A DNA stretch of 64,000 nt, from positions 62,001 through 126,000 of the forward strand of contig NZ_JAKZLF010000004.1 of NCBI RefSeq assembly GCF_022808855.1, read 5' to 3'. The DNA comes from Anaeromyxobacter soli (lineage in GTDB: Bacteria > Myxococcota > Myxococcia > Myxococcales > Anaeromyxobacteraceae). Below the pieces are notes generated by a model, which worked only from the letters and a program-made list of their open reading frames with translations, ran no database searches and was not told where the DNA came from. A program made the position numbers and the translations under genes. Shown one piece after another: positions 17,935 through 30,100 of this stretch; the first letter of the stretch is position 1; each line of letters begins with the position of its first letter.

Positions 17935-18810
17935 TCACGGTGCGCAGAAGGTCAGCCAGTCGTTGCACACGAGGGACGCGCTGTCGCACAACCCGCTCGC
18001 GCACTCGCGATGCGCGGTGCACGGCGTACCCGCCGCCTTCAGCGCGACGCACCGGGCAGTCGCGTAGTCGCAGTAGCCCTTCAGGCACTCGTCCGAGTCG
18101 GCACAGCTGCCTCCCGGCAGCTTGTCGGCCTCGCACCGGGCGGTCGTGCCGTCGCAGTACGTCCCGCGGGCACACCACGGCCAGCTCCACCGCGGATCGC
18201 AGGCCTCCCCGAGCCCTGCGTAGGGCACGCACCAGAGCGAGCTGTTCGTGGCCACCAGACAGGTGGTCCCCCTGGCGCACGCACTCAGCGTGTCGGTGCA
18301 GTCTCCGCCCGCGGCGAGCTTCTCTCTGCAGACCCCGGCATCGCAATAGAGCCCCACGTCGCACTCGGGCGAGGCCCCGTCGCATGGCGCGCCGGCCGCG
18401 CCCGGCGACTGCCGGACGCAGCTGTTCTTGAGCTCGTCGCACCAGAGGCCGGGGCCACATTGCTGCATGACCGACATGCAAGGTTCCCCCTCGGCGAGGT
18501 CCCTCGCGCACCACCCCGAACAGCTGGAGGTGAGATGACACGTGCCGCCCAGGCACTCCTCGTCGATGCGGCAGGAGCCGTTCGGCGCGACCGTCCCCGT
18601 GACGGCGGCGCGACAGGCGGGCTCGGCGAGTTCGGCGTGGTCCAGCCCGTCACACGGCGCAGCCTCGAGCGCGCGGAGGCATGCCTCACCCGCCTGCGGC
18701 GAATAGGCGACCCGCCCTGCCGCGACGAAGGGGTCGACTCACGAGCACAGCGCCGAAAACTCCGCCGCCGTCGCCTGCGCGTACGCGGCGGTCGCGAGGT
18801 CACAGGTCAT
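17935..18810 (-). pseudogene. Cysteine-rich protein gene with in-frame TGA and missing 5' end
   Basis: From 18738 to 17935 the frame encodes about 267 residues with 28 or so cysteines in CxxxxxC/CxxGxxC clusters, clearly related to the lipoprotein at 34619-35668 (shared pattern DPxxAVAAGRxxY, then cysteine modules). Upstream in the same frame, after an ATG at 18810, a further 23 codons also resemble the paralogue, but a TGA at 18741-18739 interrupts them. No lipoprotein signal is visible in any frame before that. An ATG at 18477 could still give a 180-residue product but would lack an export signal. The gene is most likely a decayed copy. Confidence 0.65.
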
Positions 18811-18967
18811 TTCCTTTGCGAGCCGCAGCGCCAGTCCCGAGCGGCAGTACGCAGGCGTACATGGAGCGGATGTACGCACGGACCAAGGCACCGCAGCGCA
18901 TCGCACGGGCGTTCGCGAGCCCTCCGCGGCCGAGGAGGCGGCGCGACGGTGCTCGTGGCGTCGACGC

Positions 18968-18995
18968 CGTCACATTCCTGCCTCGCCGTTCGTCA
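18968..18995 (+). promoter_or_regulatory. Probable ECF41-type promoter
   Basis: CGTCACA (18968-18974) and CGTCA (18991-18995) are separated by 16 bp. ECF41 sigma factors are known to recognise a TGTCACA-type -35 and a CGTC-type -10 element, and the operon behind it encodes an ECF41-like sigma factor, so this is likely an autoregulated promoter. The start of transcription would fall just before the ribosome site. Confidence 0.6.
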
Positions 18996-19016
18996 TGTCG
19001 CCAAAGGAGACTGGAA

Positions 19017-19370
19017 ATGAAATTTGTGCTGCTGATCTACCAGGGGACGACGCCGCTGCCCGGGTCGGAGCGCTGGAAGGCGCTGCCGGAGGCGGAGCAG
19101 AAGGAGATCTACGCGGACTACGCGGCGCTCAACGACACACCTGGGCTGACGCCGGGGCTGCCGCTGGGCCTGCCTGGCGCGGCCAGGACGGTGCAGGTGC
19201 GCGACGGCAAACCGCAAATCAAGAGCGGGACTCATCTCGGCGAAGGGATCGCCGGCTTCTTCGTGCTCGAGGCCGAGAGCGTGGAGGCGGCCGCCGCGCT
19301 CGCCACCCGGATCCCGGCCGCGCGGCTGGGCGGTGCGGTGGAAATCCGTCCGACCGAGAAGTATTGGTGA
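19017..19370 (+). CDS. YCII/DGPF-domain protein
   Basis: A 117-residue protein beginning MKFVLLIYQG, typical of YCII-related (DGPF) proteins, with a dimeric alpha-beta barrel fold and a C-terminal GGAVEIRP segment. The ATG is preceded by AAAGGAGA with 6-nt spacing. The sigma factor gene starts 4 nt after its stop codon, so they form an operon. Small proteins of this family are commonly encoded beside ECF sigma factors; their exact activity is unknown. Confidence 0.85.
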   Translation: MKFVLLIYQGTTPLPGSERWKALPEAEQKEIYADYAALNDTPGLTPGLPLGLPGAARTVQVRDGKPQIKSGTHLGEGIAGFFVLEAESVEAAAALATRIPAARLGGAVEIRPTEKYW

Positions 19371-19374
19371 GCCG

Positions 19375-20238
19375 ATGAGCGACTGGCTGGCGGAGCGATT
19401 CGAGGAGAGCCGCGCTCGTTTGCGGGCAGTGGCGCAGCGAATGCTCGGCTCGGCCAGCGAGGCCGACGACGCCGTGCAGGAGGCGTGGCTCAAGCTCAGC
19501 CGAGCCGACACGCGCGGCGTCGAGAACCTGAACGGTTGGCTGACCACGGTCGTCGCGCGCGTCTGTCTGGACATGCTGCGCGCGCGGCGACCGCGGCCCG
19601 AGGGTGCGCCGGAGCCGCCGGAGGCGGGCAGCGATCCGGAGCTCGAGTTTGGACTGGCGGACGCCATCGGTCCTGCGTTGCTCGTCGTCTTCGATACGCT
19701 CGCGCCTGACGAGCGCGTCGCTTTCGTGCTGCACGACATGTTCGATCTGTCGTTCGAGGAGATCGCGCCAATTGTCGATCGCACGCCTGCGGCCGCGCGT
19801 CAGCTCGCGAGCCGCGCGCGCCGGCGCGTCCGCGGCGCCGAGGCCCCCTCGGCAGCTCCCAACCGCGCTCTCGTCAGCGCATTCCTCGCCGCATCGCGCG
19901 ACGGCGACTTCGAAGGGCTGCTCGCCGTGCTCTCGCCCGACGCCGTGCTGCGCGCCGACGAGCTGGCGGTGCGCACCGCAGCGGCGAGGGAGAAGCACGG
20001 CGCGCCTCGCCTCGCTCCCGAGGTTCGTGGTTCGGCTGAGATCGCCCAGGCGTTCAAGGGCCGTTCCCGCGGCGCTTCGCCCGCGCTCATCGACGGCGAG
20101 CCGGGCGCCGTCTGGGCGGTTGACGACAAGGTGCGCGCGGCGTTCGTCTTCACAATCGCGCATGGCAAGATCACGGCGATCGACCTGGTCATGGATCCCG
20201 CGCGCCTCGCCGGGCTCGACTTCGAGATCGGCGACTGA
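19375..20238 (+). CDS. ECF41-family RNA polymerase sigma factor with SnoaL-like C-terminal domain
   Basis: A 287-residue protein. Residues 1-75 form a sigma-2 region (WLAERFEESRARLRAVAQRMLG, ADDAVQEAWLKL, WLTTVVARVCLDMLRAR). Residues 105-155 form a sigma-4 region with the FDLSFEEIAPIVDRTPAAARQLASRARRR helix-turn-helix. From about 165 a SnoaL/NTF2-like domain follows, ending in a VMDPARLAGL motif matching the regulatory NPDKL-type tail of ECF41 proteins. In this family the fused C-terminal domain replaces an anti-sigma factor. It is co-transcribed with the YCII gene and preceded by a fitting promoter. Confidence 0.9.
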   Translation: MSDWLAERFEESRARLRAVAQRMLGSASEADDAVQEAWLKLSRADTRGVENLNGWLTTVVARVCLDMLRARRPRPEGAPEPPEAGSDPELEFGLADAIGPALLVVFDTLAPDERVAFVLHDMFDLSFEEIAPIVDRTPAAARQLASRARRRVRGAEAPSAAPNRALVSAFLAASRDGDFEGLLAVLSPDAVLRADELAVRTAAAREKHGAPRLAPEVRGSAEIAQAFKGRSRGASPALIDGEPGAVWAVDDKVRAAFVFTIAHGKITAIDLVMDPARLAGLDFEIGD

Positions 20239-20339
20239 TCCTGCCGACATGCAAGGTGCTGCGCCGTGTTCGACCAACCCTGCGTGAATCCGGTGGACGC
20301 TGCAGGATTCGCGGCCCCTGCCGTGTGATCCGGCGCAAG

Positions 20340-20700
20340 GCAGTAGGCGAGTCCGCCGGGTCCCGGCACTCGCGCAGGTGTTGCCGTTCGCGTCGTAGGC
20401 GAACGAGGTGTCTCTGCTCCGCGGAGCCTACTGCGGGCCTTTCACGCCCTACCCGTACTCGAGCGCGTGGGTCGCGTGCGGCGGGTACTCGCCCCCCCGT
20501 CGGCCGTGCAAGACGTAATGGTCCTGCACGTTCGACGTCATGTCGTGGATGTCCGAGTACTTGAACACCGACGTGAACCGTCCAGCGTCGACGGCCGCGG
20601 CTTCGCCTCTCCGCGCGCGTACGAGAGCCGGTACAGATCGTCGTACCGGTACGTGAACTCAACGTCCACGCCTGCGAGGGCATCACCGTCGGCACGCGGC
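20340..20700 (-). pseudogene. RHS-core remnant
   Basis: This segment is clearly similar at the nucleotide level to 22530-22890 within the first large RHS gene: YD-repeat codons such as VEFTYRYDD-L-RL and GEAK-RPSTLD are recognisable on the minus strand. Several indels break the frame and there is no start. It lies immediately behind the immunity gene of the first cassette, as expected for a displaced or recombined RHS tip. No toxin tip follows it. Confidence 0.8.
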
Positions 20701-20701
20701 G

Positions 20702-21172
20702 TCAGGGGACTCCGGACGCGGCCCACGGTGCCAATGCCGCGAGCTCGTCCACCAGCAGTACGTTCGGCGCACGCGCCTTGATCTCGATTGCGAAGCGCCG
20801 CAAGAAGCGCTCTACCCCTTCGATGTATCCGCGGATCGATACTTCGACCGCTGAGTACGGCGGCACGCGCATCTTCACGTGCTCGCCTATGCGCTCCAAC
20901 TGAAGGTCGAGCCCGCCGTCTGTCTCGGATACGAACGCCTTTCGCTCAGACGCCGGAAACCCGCTCTCTGCGGCGTTCAAGAACTGCAGCGCCAGATCCG
21001 CGACTGACACGTAGAACGGTGCCGGCCACGGAGATCGCCCGGCAAGCTGGAGCTCGACAGTTCCCTTGAGGTAATTGAATGCCGCCTCGCCCTCCAGGCC
21101 GGGACCTCCTGACGCGACGGTGAGCCACTCGTCGTCCGGGATCACATACTCCACCTCGAGCTCTTCGTGCAT
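20702..21172 (-). CDS. Probable immunity protein of the first RHS cassette
   Basis: A 156-residue soluble, acidic protein without signal peptide or membrane segment. It starts 9 nt after the stop codon of the RHS gene, with an AAGGTG ribosome site overlapping that stop. Position and size match immunity genes of polymorphic toxin systems, which neutralise the toxin encoded by the preceding C-terminal tip. The local composition is visibly less GC-rich than the RHS core, in common with the tip. I do not recognise the family, so the role rests on context. A cytosolic location fits a nucleic-acid-directed toxin. Confidence 0.65.
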   Translation of the reverse strand: MHEELEVEYVIPDDEWLTVASGGPGLEGEAAFNYLKGTVELQLAGRSPWPAPFYVSVADLALQFLNAAESGFPASERKAFVSETDGGLDLQLERIGEHVKMRVPPYSAVEVSIRGYIEGVERFLRRFAIEIKARAPNVLLVDELAALAPWAASGVP

Positions 21173-21181
21173 GGAACACCT

Positions 21182-24100
21182 TTACAGGAACGGGAAGGCC
21201 GTTACGACCTGGCCGTTCGGTTCTAGGACAACCCGCAGCTTGTTTGTCGCCTGTCCACTCTTGTCGATACCGATCATTGCATCGAAGGCATGCTCTACGA
21301 CGAGCCTGCCGCCGGATTCGTACATCGTCTTACTATCAGACCTCACCGCGGTCTCGACGAGCTGGAGGAAGTCCGTTCCTTCGTAGAACACGCTCTTCAC
21401 TGCGCTCCTGCCTGCGTTCGGGAAGTGCCCGACCAAGACCTTGATCACCTCATCGTCTCGGATGTGCGCTCGCGCCAGAATTTCCGCTGCATGCTCGACT
21501 AGTGTTCCTTTAGCGAACTTCAGGACCCCGGCGATAGGAACTATCCCGACGCCTGCGAGGAAACGGTCCCATAATGAGGCTTTGCCTCCGGTTGCCTGCT
21601 CGCCGGAGAGCACCACGTTCGCTGCGATTGCAGGGTGCAGCTGGACGAGCGCCTCCGCGAACGGCTTCATCTTCGCGAAAGTCTCTCTTGTCTTGGTGTC
21701 AGCGACTCGGTGCTGACTGAAGTAGTAGTCCAGCTCCTCCTGCGTAACTTCCTGACGGCCCGAGGGGTCAACGAACCGGAGTGGGCTCCATCTTGCGTAT
21801 TGATATGGGTCGAGAGCACTGGGAACGAGGTCGGTCAATCGATCGGCTGGGTCCGGCGTCTTCCAGCGCGCCAGCGACGGGTCCCAGTACCTCGCCCCGA
21901 AGTAGTAGAGCCCCGTCTCCTCGTCGAGCTCCTTCCCCGTGAACAGGAACCGCTGCCCCTTCACCGGCGAGGCGCCCACGTCGCTGCGCGGATCCCTCCA
22001 CACCGCGCCGTACGGGAAGTACTCCACGTGCTCGTGCACCCGGCCGTTCTGATCCGTCACCCAGCTCGTCGAGCCGAGGTGATCCGGGTGGTAGTAGTAC
22101 GTCTCCGGCCGCACCTTCGCGTCGGCATAGTAGTCGTTCAGCACCGGCTCGCCGCCGGGCAAGACCCCGCACTTCTGCGGCTGGTAGTTCGACGGGTTGC
22201 AGCCGTTGTCGACGTCGCCCACCGTCGAGACCACCGTGCCGGTCGAGTCCACCGGCCCGCGCGGCACGTCGTCCCAGCCCGGTGGCGGCAGCAGCTTCGA
22301 GGCGATGCGCGCCGTCCCTGCGAACACGTGCTTCGTCGCCGCGCGCCGGCCCTTCAGCGCCCAGAACTGCCCGATGGTGATCGACTCTCCCCCTCGCCCC
22401 AGCTTCGCCACCCGCTGCCCGTCCGCGTCGTAGAAGAACTTCGTCGCGTTCCTCCCGCCGCCGTCGATCACCGTGTCGAGCCGGTTCTCCTCCGTCCACT
22501 CGTAGCGCCGCAAATGCGCCGGGCGCTGCGTGCACGTCGAGTCCGCCGGGTCCCGGCACTCGCGCAGCGTGTTCCCGTTCGCGTCGTAGACGAACGAGGC
22601 GTCCCCGATCCGCGTCGCCTGGTGCGGGCCCTTCCCGCCGTACCCGTACTCGAGCGCGTGGTTCGTGTGCGGCGGGTACTCGCCCCCGCCCGTCGGCCCG
22701 TGCAAGACGTGATGCTCCTGCACGTTCGACGTCATGTTGTGGATGTCCGAGTACTTGAACACCGACGTGAACGTGTCCAGCGTCGACGGCCGCGACTTCG
22801 CCTCTCCGTGCGTGTACGTGAGCCGGTGCAGGTCGTCGTACCGGTACGTGAACTCCACGTCCCCCGCGTGCGAGGGCACCGCCTCGCCCAGCGCGTTCTT
22901 CACGCCCAGCACGTTGCCGACGAGGTCGTACGAGTAGAACAGGTTCTGCAAGAGCCGCTCGCCCGGCTTGCGCGTGTACAGAGTCGCGAGCCGCCGCGTG
23001 TCCGGCTCGTACCCGTACTTCGTGACGACGCCGTTCCCGACCCGCTGGTACACCCGCTGGCCGAAGTGGTCGTACAGCAGCGCCTGCAGATATGTCTCGT
23101 ACTCCGCCGGCGCGTGCGCCGTCGCAGGCCGGTCCCCCCGCGCGCTCTTCAAGAGCCCGCCGCGGTCGTACCCGTACGTCAACACCTCGCCGTCCGGGTA
23201 CACCATCGACAGCATCCGCCCGAACACGTCGAGCTGGAATGTCGTCGTGTACGTCCGGCGCCGGTCCCCGGGCCGCAGCGGATCCACCGTCCGCGTCGAG
23301 CGCGCCAGGTTCCCGAGCCCGTCGTAGCCCCGCGTCTCCTCCCCGAGCTCGTCCTCCACCTTCGTGATCCGCGCCGCGCCGTTCTCGGGCGCGCCCGGCG
23401 GGCCGTAGGTGTACGTCACGTTCCGGCGCGAGGTCGGGTACCGGATCTCCTTCAGCCGCTCGAAGTCGTAGACGTAGCGGATCTCCTTCCCCTCCGCGCG
23501 GAGGTTCGCGTCCTCGCGGCGGATGAGGTTGCCCGCCGCGTCGTACCCGTACACCGTGCGGCCTGCGTCGGGGTTGTCGAGCTCGGTGCGCCGGCCGAGG
23601 AGGTCGTACTTCACGTGCGTCACGTTGCCGGCGGCGTCCGTCACGTGCTCGAGCTGGCCGAGCGGGTCGTACGCGTAGCGCGTCGTCGGCGTTCGCCCCT
23701 CCACGTGCTCCTCGACCGCGACCGTCTTCTCGGTCGCGTCGCGGTACACGGCGCGCGTCTTGCCGAGCGCGTCCGTGGCCGTCGTCTGGTGGCGGAGGAT
23801 GGGATCGCCGGCCGCCCTCCCGAACGCGAAGGCGATGCGCGTGATGGCGCCGTTCGGCTCGACGGTCTGGATCGTGCGGCCGAGCGCGTCGTAGGCGAAG
23901 CGCGTCGGACGCTCGAGCGGCCGCGGCGCGTAGCCCGGGGTCATGCTGGGGTCGAAGAACGGCTGCCCCTGCTCGGCCACGCGCCCCATCGCGTCGAACA
24001 CCTGGCCGCCCGTCACGGACCACCCGACGCGCGTCGCCTCGTCGCTGCCCGCCCAGACCTCGGCCGTCTTCTTCGTCTGGATGACGCGCCCGAGGCCGTC

Positions 24101-27100
24101 GGCGACGACCACCGTGTCGAGCGTGCCGCCCTGGGGTAGCGCGTTCCGCGTGAACGCCCACGCCGCCGGCTTCGCCGTGTGGTCGTAGCTGATGTCGATC
24201 GTCGGGGCGTCGAGCGTGAAGCCCGGCGCGGCAACCTTCGTGAGCCGCCCGAAGCCGTCGAACGCGCGCGCGGTCACCTGGCCGTTCACGTCCCGGGTCC
24301 AGGTGCTCTCGTCGGGGGCGACGGGGTCCTCGTAGCGCGCCTCCGAGACGTAGCCGTGCACGTCGCTCGTGTGGGCCACGTGGACGCCGTTGCGCCCCTC
24401 GTACTGGTACTCCACCCAGTACGCGTCGCCCACGTGGTTCTCGGGCGAGGTGACCCTCTCGACGTTCCCGGCCCACGGCGAGCCCTCTCGGAACCAGGAG
24501 AGCGCCGCCACCGCCTCGGCCGTGCCCTCGATCCGGGAGTGCAGCTCGGTGAGGTTGCAGGACGCGTCGTAGACTCCGCGGCGGTAGCGCAGCACGCCCC
24601 CCGCCCGGTTCTTCACGGTGATCTCGGTAGGCGCGCCGGTGCAGTGGATGGCCGCCGCCTGCGTAGGCCCGTAGAGCACCGTGGCGAAGACATCGTCGGC
24701 GGGATCGGCCACGTCGCCCTCGTCGTGGAACGAGGACACGTTCCCCGCACCGTCGTAACCGAAGACCTGCCGCGAGATCACTCCGGCCGTGGCCTCCCCC
24801 TCGAAGAGCCGCTTCTCCGTGGCGGTGAGCTTCATGAAGGTCGCCGCGCAGTACTCGTCCTGCGGGTACCTCAGGTTCATCGGCGTGCGGTCGAGGCACT
24901 CGCCCACCGGCGTGCCGACGAGCTCCGGCTCGTACTGGTTCAGGCTCTCGACGAGCGTCGCGCCCTGCGCGTCGAGCACGACCTCGCGCTCGAGGAGCCC
25001 CTTCGAGCGGAAGTCGTCCACGAGGAAGCGCTGCACGAGCCTCGACGCGTCGGGGTTCGTCCGGGTCACCGTCGCGAACCCGAGGAACTCGCGCTCGTTC
25101 CGGTCGTGGCGGCCGCCGTCGTACGCGTAGGCGGTCACGAGGTCGTGCCCGGTGCCCTTTGCGACGCCGTCGTGCACCGTCACCTTGGCGAGCACGTACC
25201 GGTTCTCGGGCATCTCCACCGTGTTCCCGGACCGCTCGTACTCGAGCTCGAACGTCCCGTGCAGCGGGCGGGTCACGCGCTTCAGGAGGTTTCCGCCGGC
25301 GAGCTGGTTCACGCGGGCGAGGACGGGCGCCTGGCCATCGCGCTTCAGCACGTGGTCGGCGAAGCCGTCGCCGTCGATGTCCTGCATCCCCAGCTCGAAG
25401 CCCGTGGAGCGGCCGAGCGTGGCGTTCCCGCCGGCGGAGATCTGCATCCACGGCGTGGGGGATGGCGGGGCGAGCGGGAAGGAGATCGTGAAGACGAAGC
25501 CCGTCGTCGGCAGCTCGGTGTGCGTACCCGTCGCCTCGACGGGGTCGATTCCGCCCCAGGACGACTTCCAGAAGCCCGCGAGCAGCGACTCGACTCCCCC
25601 GAGGCTCGAGAAGCCGGTCTGGAAGGTGGGCTTCGCCTCGGATGGCCAGGACGGCGCCGTCCAGTGCTCGGGCCGCGCGAACCCGTAGCCCTCGTTCACG
25701 CTCACGAGGAAGTCGGCGGACCCGTTGCCCTTCGCGACGTAGTCCGGCAGCCCATCGCCGGTCACGTCCACGAGCGTCACGTTCGTCGCGGACAGGCTCG
25801 ACTCGGAGGACACGGAAGCGCCGTACGACTCGGTCGAGTCGATCTTGCCGCCCAGGCTGCCCATGAGGGTAACGGTCGAGACCTGCCGGAGCGCCGACGG
25901 GTTCCGCGAGTGCGCGAGCATGCCGCCCGCGACTGCGATGGTCTTGTCCGTGTCCTCGTCGCCGTCGGGGTTCTCCGCGCCGCTCGGATCGAGGCTGCCC
26001 GCGAGGCCGGGGAGCACGTCCTGGTCCCATGCCTGGGTGGAGATGCAGTCCTCGCCACGCGCGAAGGAGGTCCCGAGGTTGAGGCGCACGGAGAACCCGG
26101 GACAGCCGTCGGTCCTCCTCACCGCGTCGGGGAGGCCGTCACCGTTCACGTCGACGAGGTCCTCGACCGTCGTCGAGACGTTCACGCCCACGCCGAGCCC
26201 GCCGGTGAAGCTGCGATCCGGCAGGCGCCCCGCCACCGCCTGGACCCGGTTCTTCGAAGAGAGGAGCTTCACCGCCTCCGCGAGGCCGAGCCCGGCCTGG
26301 CCAGAGACGTCCACGTTCAGCCGGGGCTGGATCGGGATGGTCACCTGGCCGCCCGGCGTGTAGGAGCACGCGTTCGTGAGGCGGGCGGGGATCTTCTTCT
26401 CGACTCCGAGGAACGTGGCGAGCTTGCCCGAGTCGAGGTCGGACACGTCCGGCGTGCTGCTCGAGAGGATGACGTCGGGGATCCGATCGCCGTTCAGGTC
26501 GACGAGATCCTCCTGCTGGTGCGACATGCCTGCGCCGATCGACAGGCTGAACGGGCCGGCGGTCACGCCGCCGGTCACCGAGGTCGACACGCTCGTGCGG
26601 CCGACGTCGCCGATCCCGAAGCTCGAGTCCACGACGGCCGCCCCGGCCGCCGGCGTCACCGCCCCGCCTCGGCGGGCGGCGTGCAGTCCGCCCGCGATCG
26701 CGTAGGCGTTCGCGTCCGCCGAGATCCACGCAGGCACGCCTGGCAAGAGCCCCGCGTCGAGCCCGCGCCGGGTCCCATCCGCGCTCGGGACGAGGAGCGC
26801 CATGAGGCGACCCCGCTGCCGCTCCGCGCTCGCTGGGTTCTTCAGCCGGCTTCGCAGCATCAACTTGTAGTATTGCTTCCGCTGCTCATCCGTGAGCCCA
26901 CCGGGCGGCTCCGGGGGCTCCGGGTACTCCTCCTTTGGCGCGCTCCGGAACACCCACGGCTGGAACGTCTCGTCCCCGCGGCCCTGCCACACGCCGTACC
27001 GCCAGCCGTGGAACCCGCCACCGAGCAGCGGCCTGTTTCCGTCGGACAGCTCGGCCTCCTCGCCGCAGGAGGTCATCACCGCGCCCGGCAGCTCTCCCGG

Positions 27101-30100
27101 CTCGAGCTCCACGGGCTCACTCGCGCCGTCCGGGCGGAACTTCAGCTCCTCGACGCGGTAGTGGCCGCCGTAAACGAGCTCGCCGTGCGCCTCGATGAAC
27201 ACCGGGACGCCCTTCTTGACGCTGAACGACACGCTCTTCCGGAGCGTGTTCACCACGTCGCCCCTGTCGTCGCGGGCCGGCAGGGTCCAGCTCCCGTACG
27301 AAGCCTGGGGGCTGCGGACCGAGAACGTCACCGGGCTCCTGAGGAGCTTCGCGAGGTGCTCGAGCGCCTTGGCGGGGTCCCAGGAGGTTCGATAGTCGAC
27401 CTTCCCCGACACCGTCACGGTCACGGTCCCGTTCGCCCAAGGCACGAACGGCCTCGCGAGGCGCGCGTCGGGAAGGTAGCGCTCGGTGTCCGTCACCTGG
27501 ACGGGCACGTGCACGGGGACGTTCGGCGTGGCGCGGAACGTGAGCGCGGGCCGTTCCTCTTCGGTCGGCGATCGACAGGTGCCGCCCTCGCGGACGCACG
27601 TGAGCTCCCCGTCGATCCTCCAGACGACGGCGCCCGGATCGATGGGCAGACGGCTCCGGATCCAGAACACGAGCGTGCCGCCCGACTCCACATCGCGCTC
27701 GAGGGTCGTGTCGCGCGTGGACTCGTCCGCCGACGCGAGCGGGAGGTAGATCGGCGTTCCCTCCGGATCGCCGGCGCGGCAGGGCGGGAGCGCGGACAGA
27801 TCCGCACCGGGCGCGAGGTACTGCGCGCACGCGACGACGTCGTCGCCGGCCGGCCACTTGTCGAGGCGACCGTGGATGCGGATGCGGCCGTCCCTCGGGA
27901 CCGTCACGGCGCTGAAGTGGCCGCCAGCGAGCCGGAAATCGGCGGCGGAGTCGTACTGGTACACGGGCGTGCCGGTCGCGTCGACGCGCTCGCGCTCGTA
28001 CTCGTCCACGAACGCGGCGGCGTTGCCGAGCCCCGACTGGAAGTAGCTGACGACCGGCGCGAACCCGACCTGCTCCGGCGCGTAACGGCTGCCGTCGGCG
28101 CGCGTGCCGAGCGGGAAGTCCGAGAGCGTGGAGAGGACGAAGTAGAGGAGCTCCCCGCGGCGGACGTACGCACGGCGCGCGAGCGGCGTCGCCGCCTCCC
28201 CGTCGGCGGGGTACTTCACGAGCTCCGCGAGCTGGAACATGAGCGGCGGCGCGCCGGGCGGAGGCGCCGCGCCGGTCGGCGGAGCCTGGAACACCCGGAG
28301 CCGCACGCCGTCGTGCCGGCCGGCGACGAGCACCTCGTTCGCGAAGCGCAGCGCCCCCGTCACGTCGACCGCGCCGTCGAACGGCGCCGTCCACTCGAGG
28401 ACCACGTCCTCGGGCGCGACTGCCGCCTTGCGCGCGTCGCTCGCTGCGGCGGGCGCACCGGCCGCGGGGTCCGTCGCCGAGAGGGGGATCGCGAGGTGCG
28501 GGTTCTGCAGCACCGGCGCAGGGACTGCCTGATCGAAGCAGGCGCCGCCGCGGCAGCCGGGCTGGCCGAACCAGACCTGCCCGCGCGACAGGAGGTCTGG
28601 CACGCCGTCGCCGTTCGCGTCGAGCACGAGCTCCTTCGACTCGGTCGTCGAGTACGTCCCCCCGAACGTCGCCGCGAACGCGTCGAACCCCATGACCTGG
28701 ACCGCGCCGCTGAAGGCCTGGCTCGTCTCCTTCCCGAGCCGGGCCCCCGGGACGACGAAGGCCGTCCCCTTCACCGGCACGGTCGGATCGTCCCGCCCCA
28801 CCGTGAGCTCCGGGACCGCCGGCCGGTTGAGCCAGGCGCCGCCCCTTCGGAACAAGCGGTCCGGCAGCCCGTCGCCGTTCGCATCCAGGAAGGTCGCGTC
28901 GGTCCTCGACTCGCGACGGTTCACGTCGAGGGCGAACCCGACGGTTCCGGTGGGCTTCGTCGCGCCGATGCTGACGCCCACGAACCCGTGCCCGCCGAAG
29001 CCGGTGTCCCGCGACGCCGTCATCGCGGCGGGGTCCTCGCCGTCGGGCTCCCGCCAGGCGACATGGGGCGCGAACGCCGAGACCTTCCCTCCCCGGTCGT
29101 GGGCGACCTTGCTCGTGTACTCGAAGCGGTGCTCGTAGAAGTCCCGGCCCCCGCCGTCGCGCACCTTCACCTTCGAGAGCCGCTGCTTCCCGAAGTCGCC
29201 GTCCTCGTACTCGAGCGCGTAGTCGCGGACGACCTTGCCCTCGGAGAGAACGCGCACGCCGCCGAGGAGCTTGCGAGTCACGACCTTGAAGCCGAGCCGG
29301 CCCGAGGTGACGACGTCCGGCCGATCGTCCTCGGCGTGCGCGAGCACCACGCGGTACGGCGCCCCCTCGCTCGACGTCGCGTCTCCGCGGCGCCCACGCT
29401 CGGTGTAGACGATCTCCGCCAGGTACACCTGGCGGAAGTCCTCGCGGTGCAGCTCCGAGCGGCCGTCGCCCTGATCGTGCTGGTAGGCGAAGCGCGTGGT
29501 GTTCCCGTTCGCGTCGACGACCCGCTCGAGGAACCACTGGCCGACGTCGTACGTGGCCGTCCGGCTCGGGGCGGAGGTGACGCGCGGGATGTAGCTCGTG
29601 AGGCGCGCGTTCGGGTCCTTGCCGTAGACGAGCAGCGTCCCGCCCTTGTCCGTCACCTCGAACCAGTGGGTGGTGGTGTTCGTGCCGCAGCGTACGACGT
29701 GGCGGAACTCGCGCTCGACGCGCGCCCGGTACCTGCGCCCGGCGCTCCCGTCGAGGCAGGTGGCCGGCTCCGAGGCGGGCACGAGCTGCGCGCCGTCGAG
29801 CACGTAGCGCTCCTCGCCGTCGTACACGGGCACTCCGTAGCGGGTGTCGATCGAGACGCTCGACGTGGGCAGGTCCCAGCCGACGCCGACCCAGCCGCCG
29901 CCGCCGCTCGAGTCGTAGACGAGCCCGAGCGACGGCTGGTAGGCGCCGCGCGCCCTCGGCAGCCGGAACGGGAACGACACGCTCGCGGTGCCCTGGCTGT
30001 TCCCGCTCGGCGGCTCGACGAGATCGATGCCGGAGGTGGGGTCCGCGGCCTTGAGGTCCTTGATGGACGTGGGATCGAACGACACCGGCCCCGGGTGCTC

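Noticed and set aside
18739-18741. TGA in the cysteine-rich gene as a selenocysteine codon
   Set aside because: The paralogue has no Cys at this position, no SECIS-like hairpin was seen downstream, and the signal peptide is also missing, so decay is simpler.
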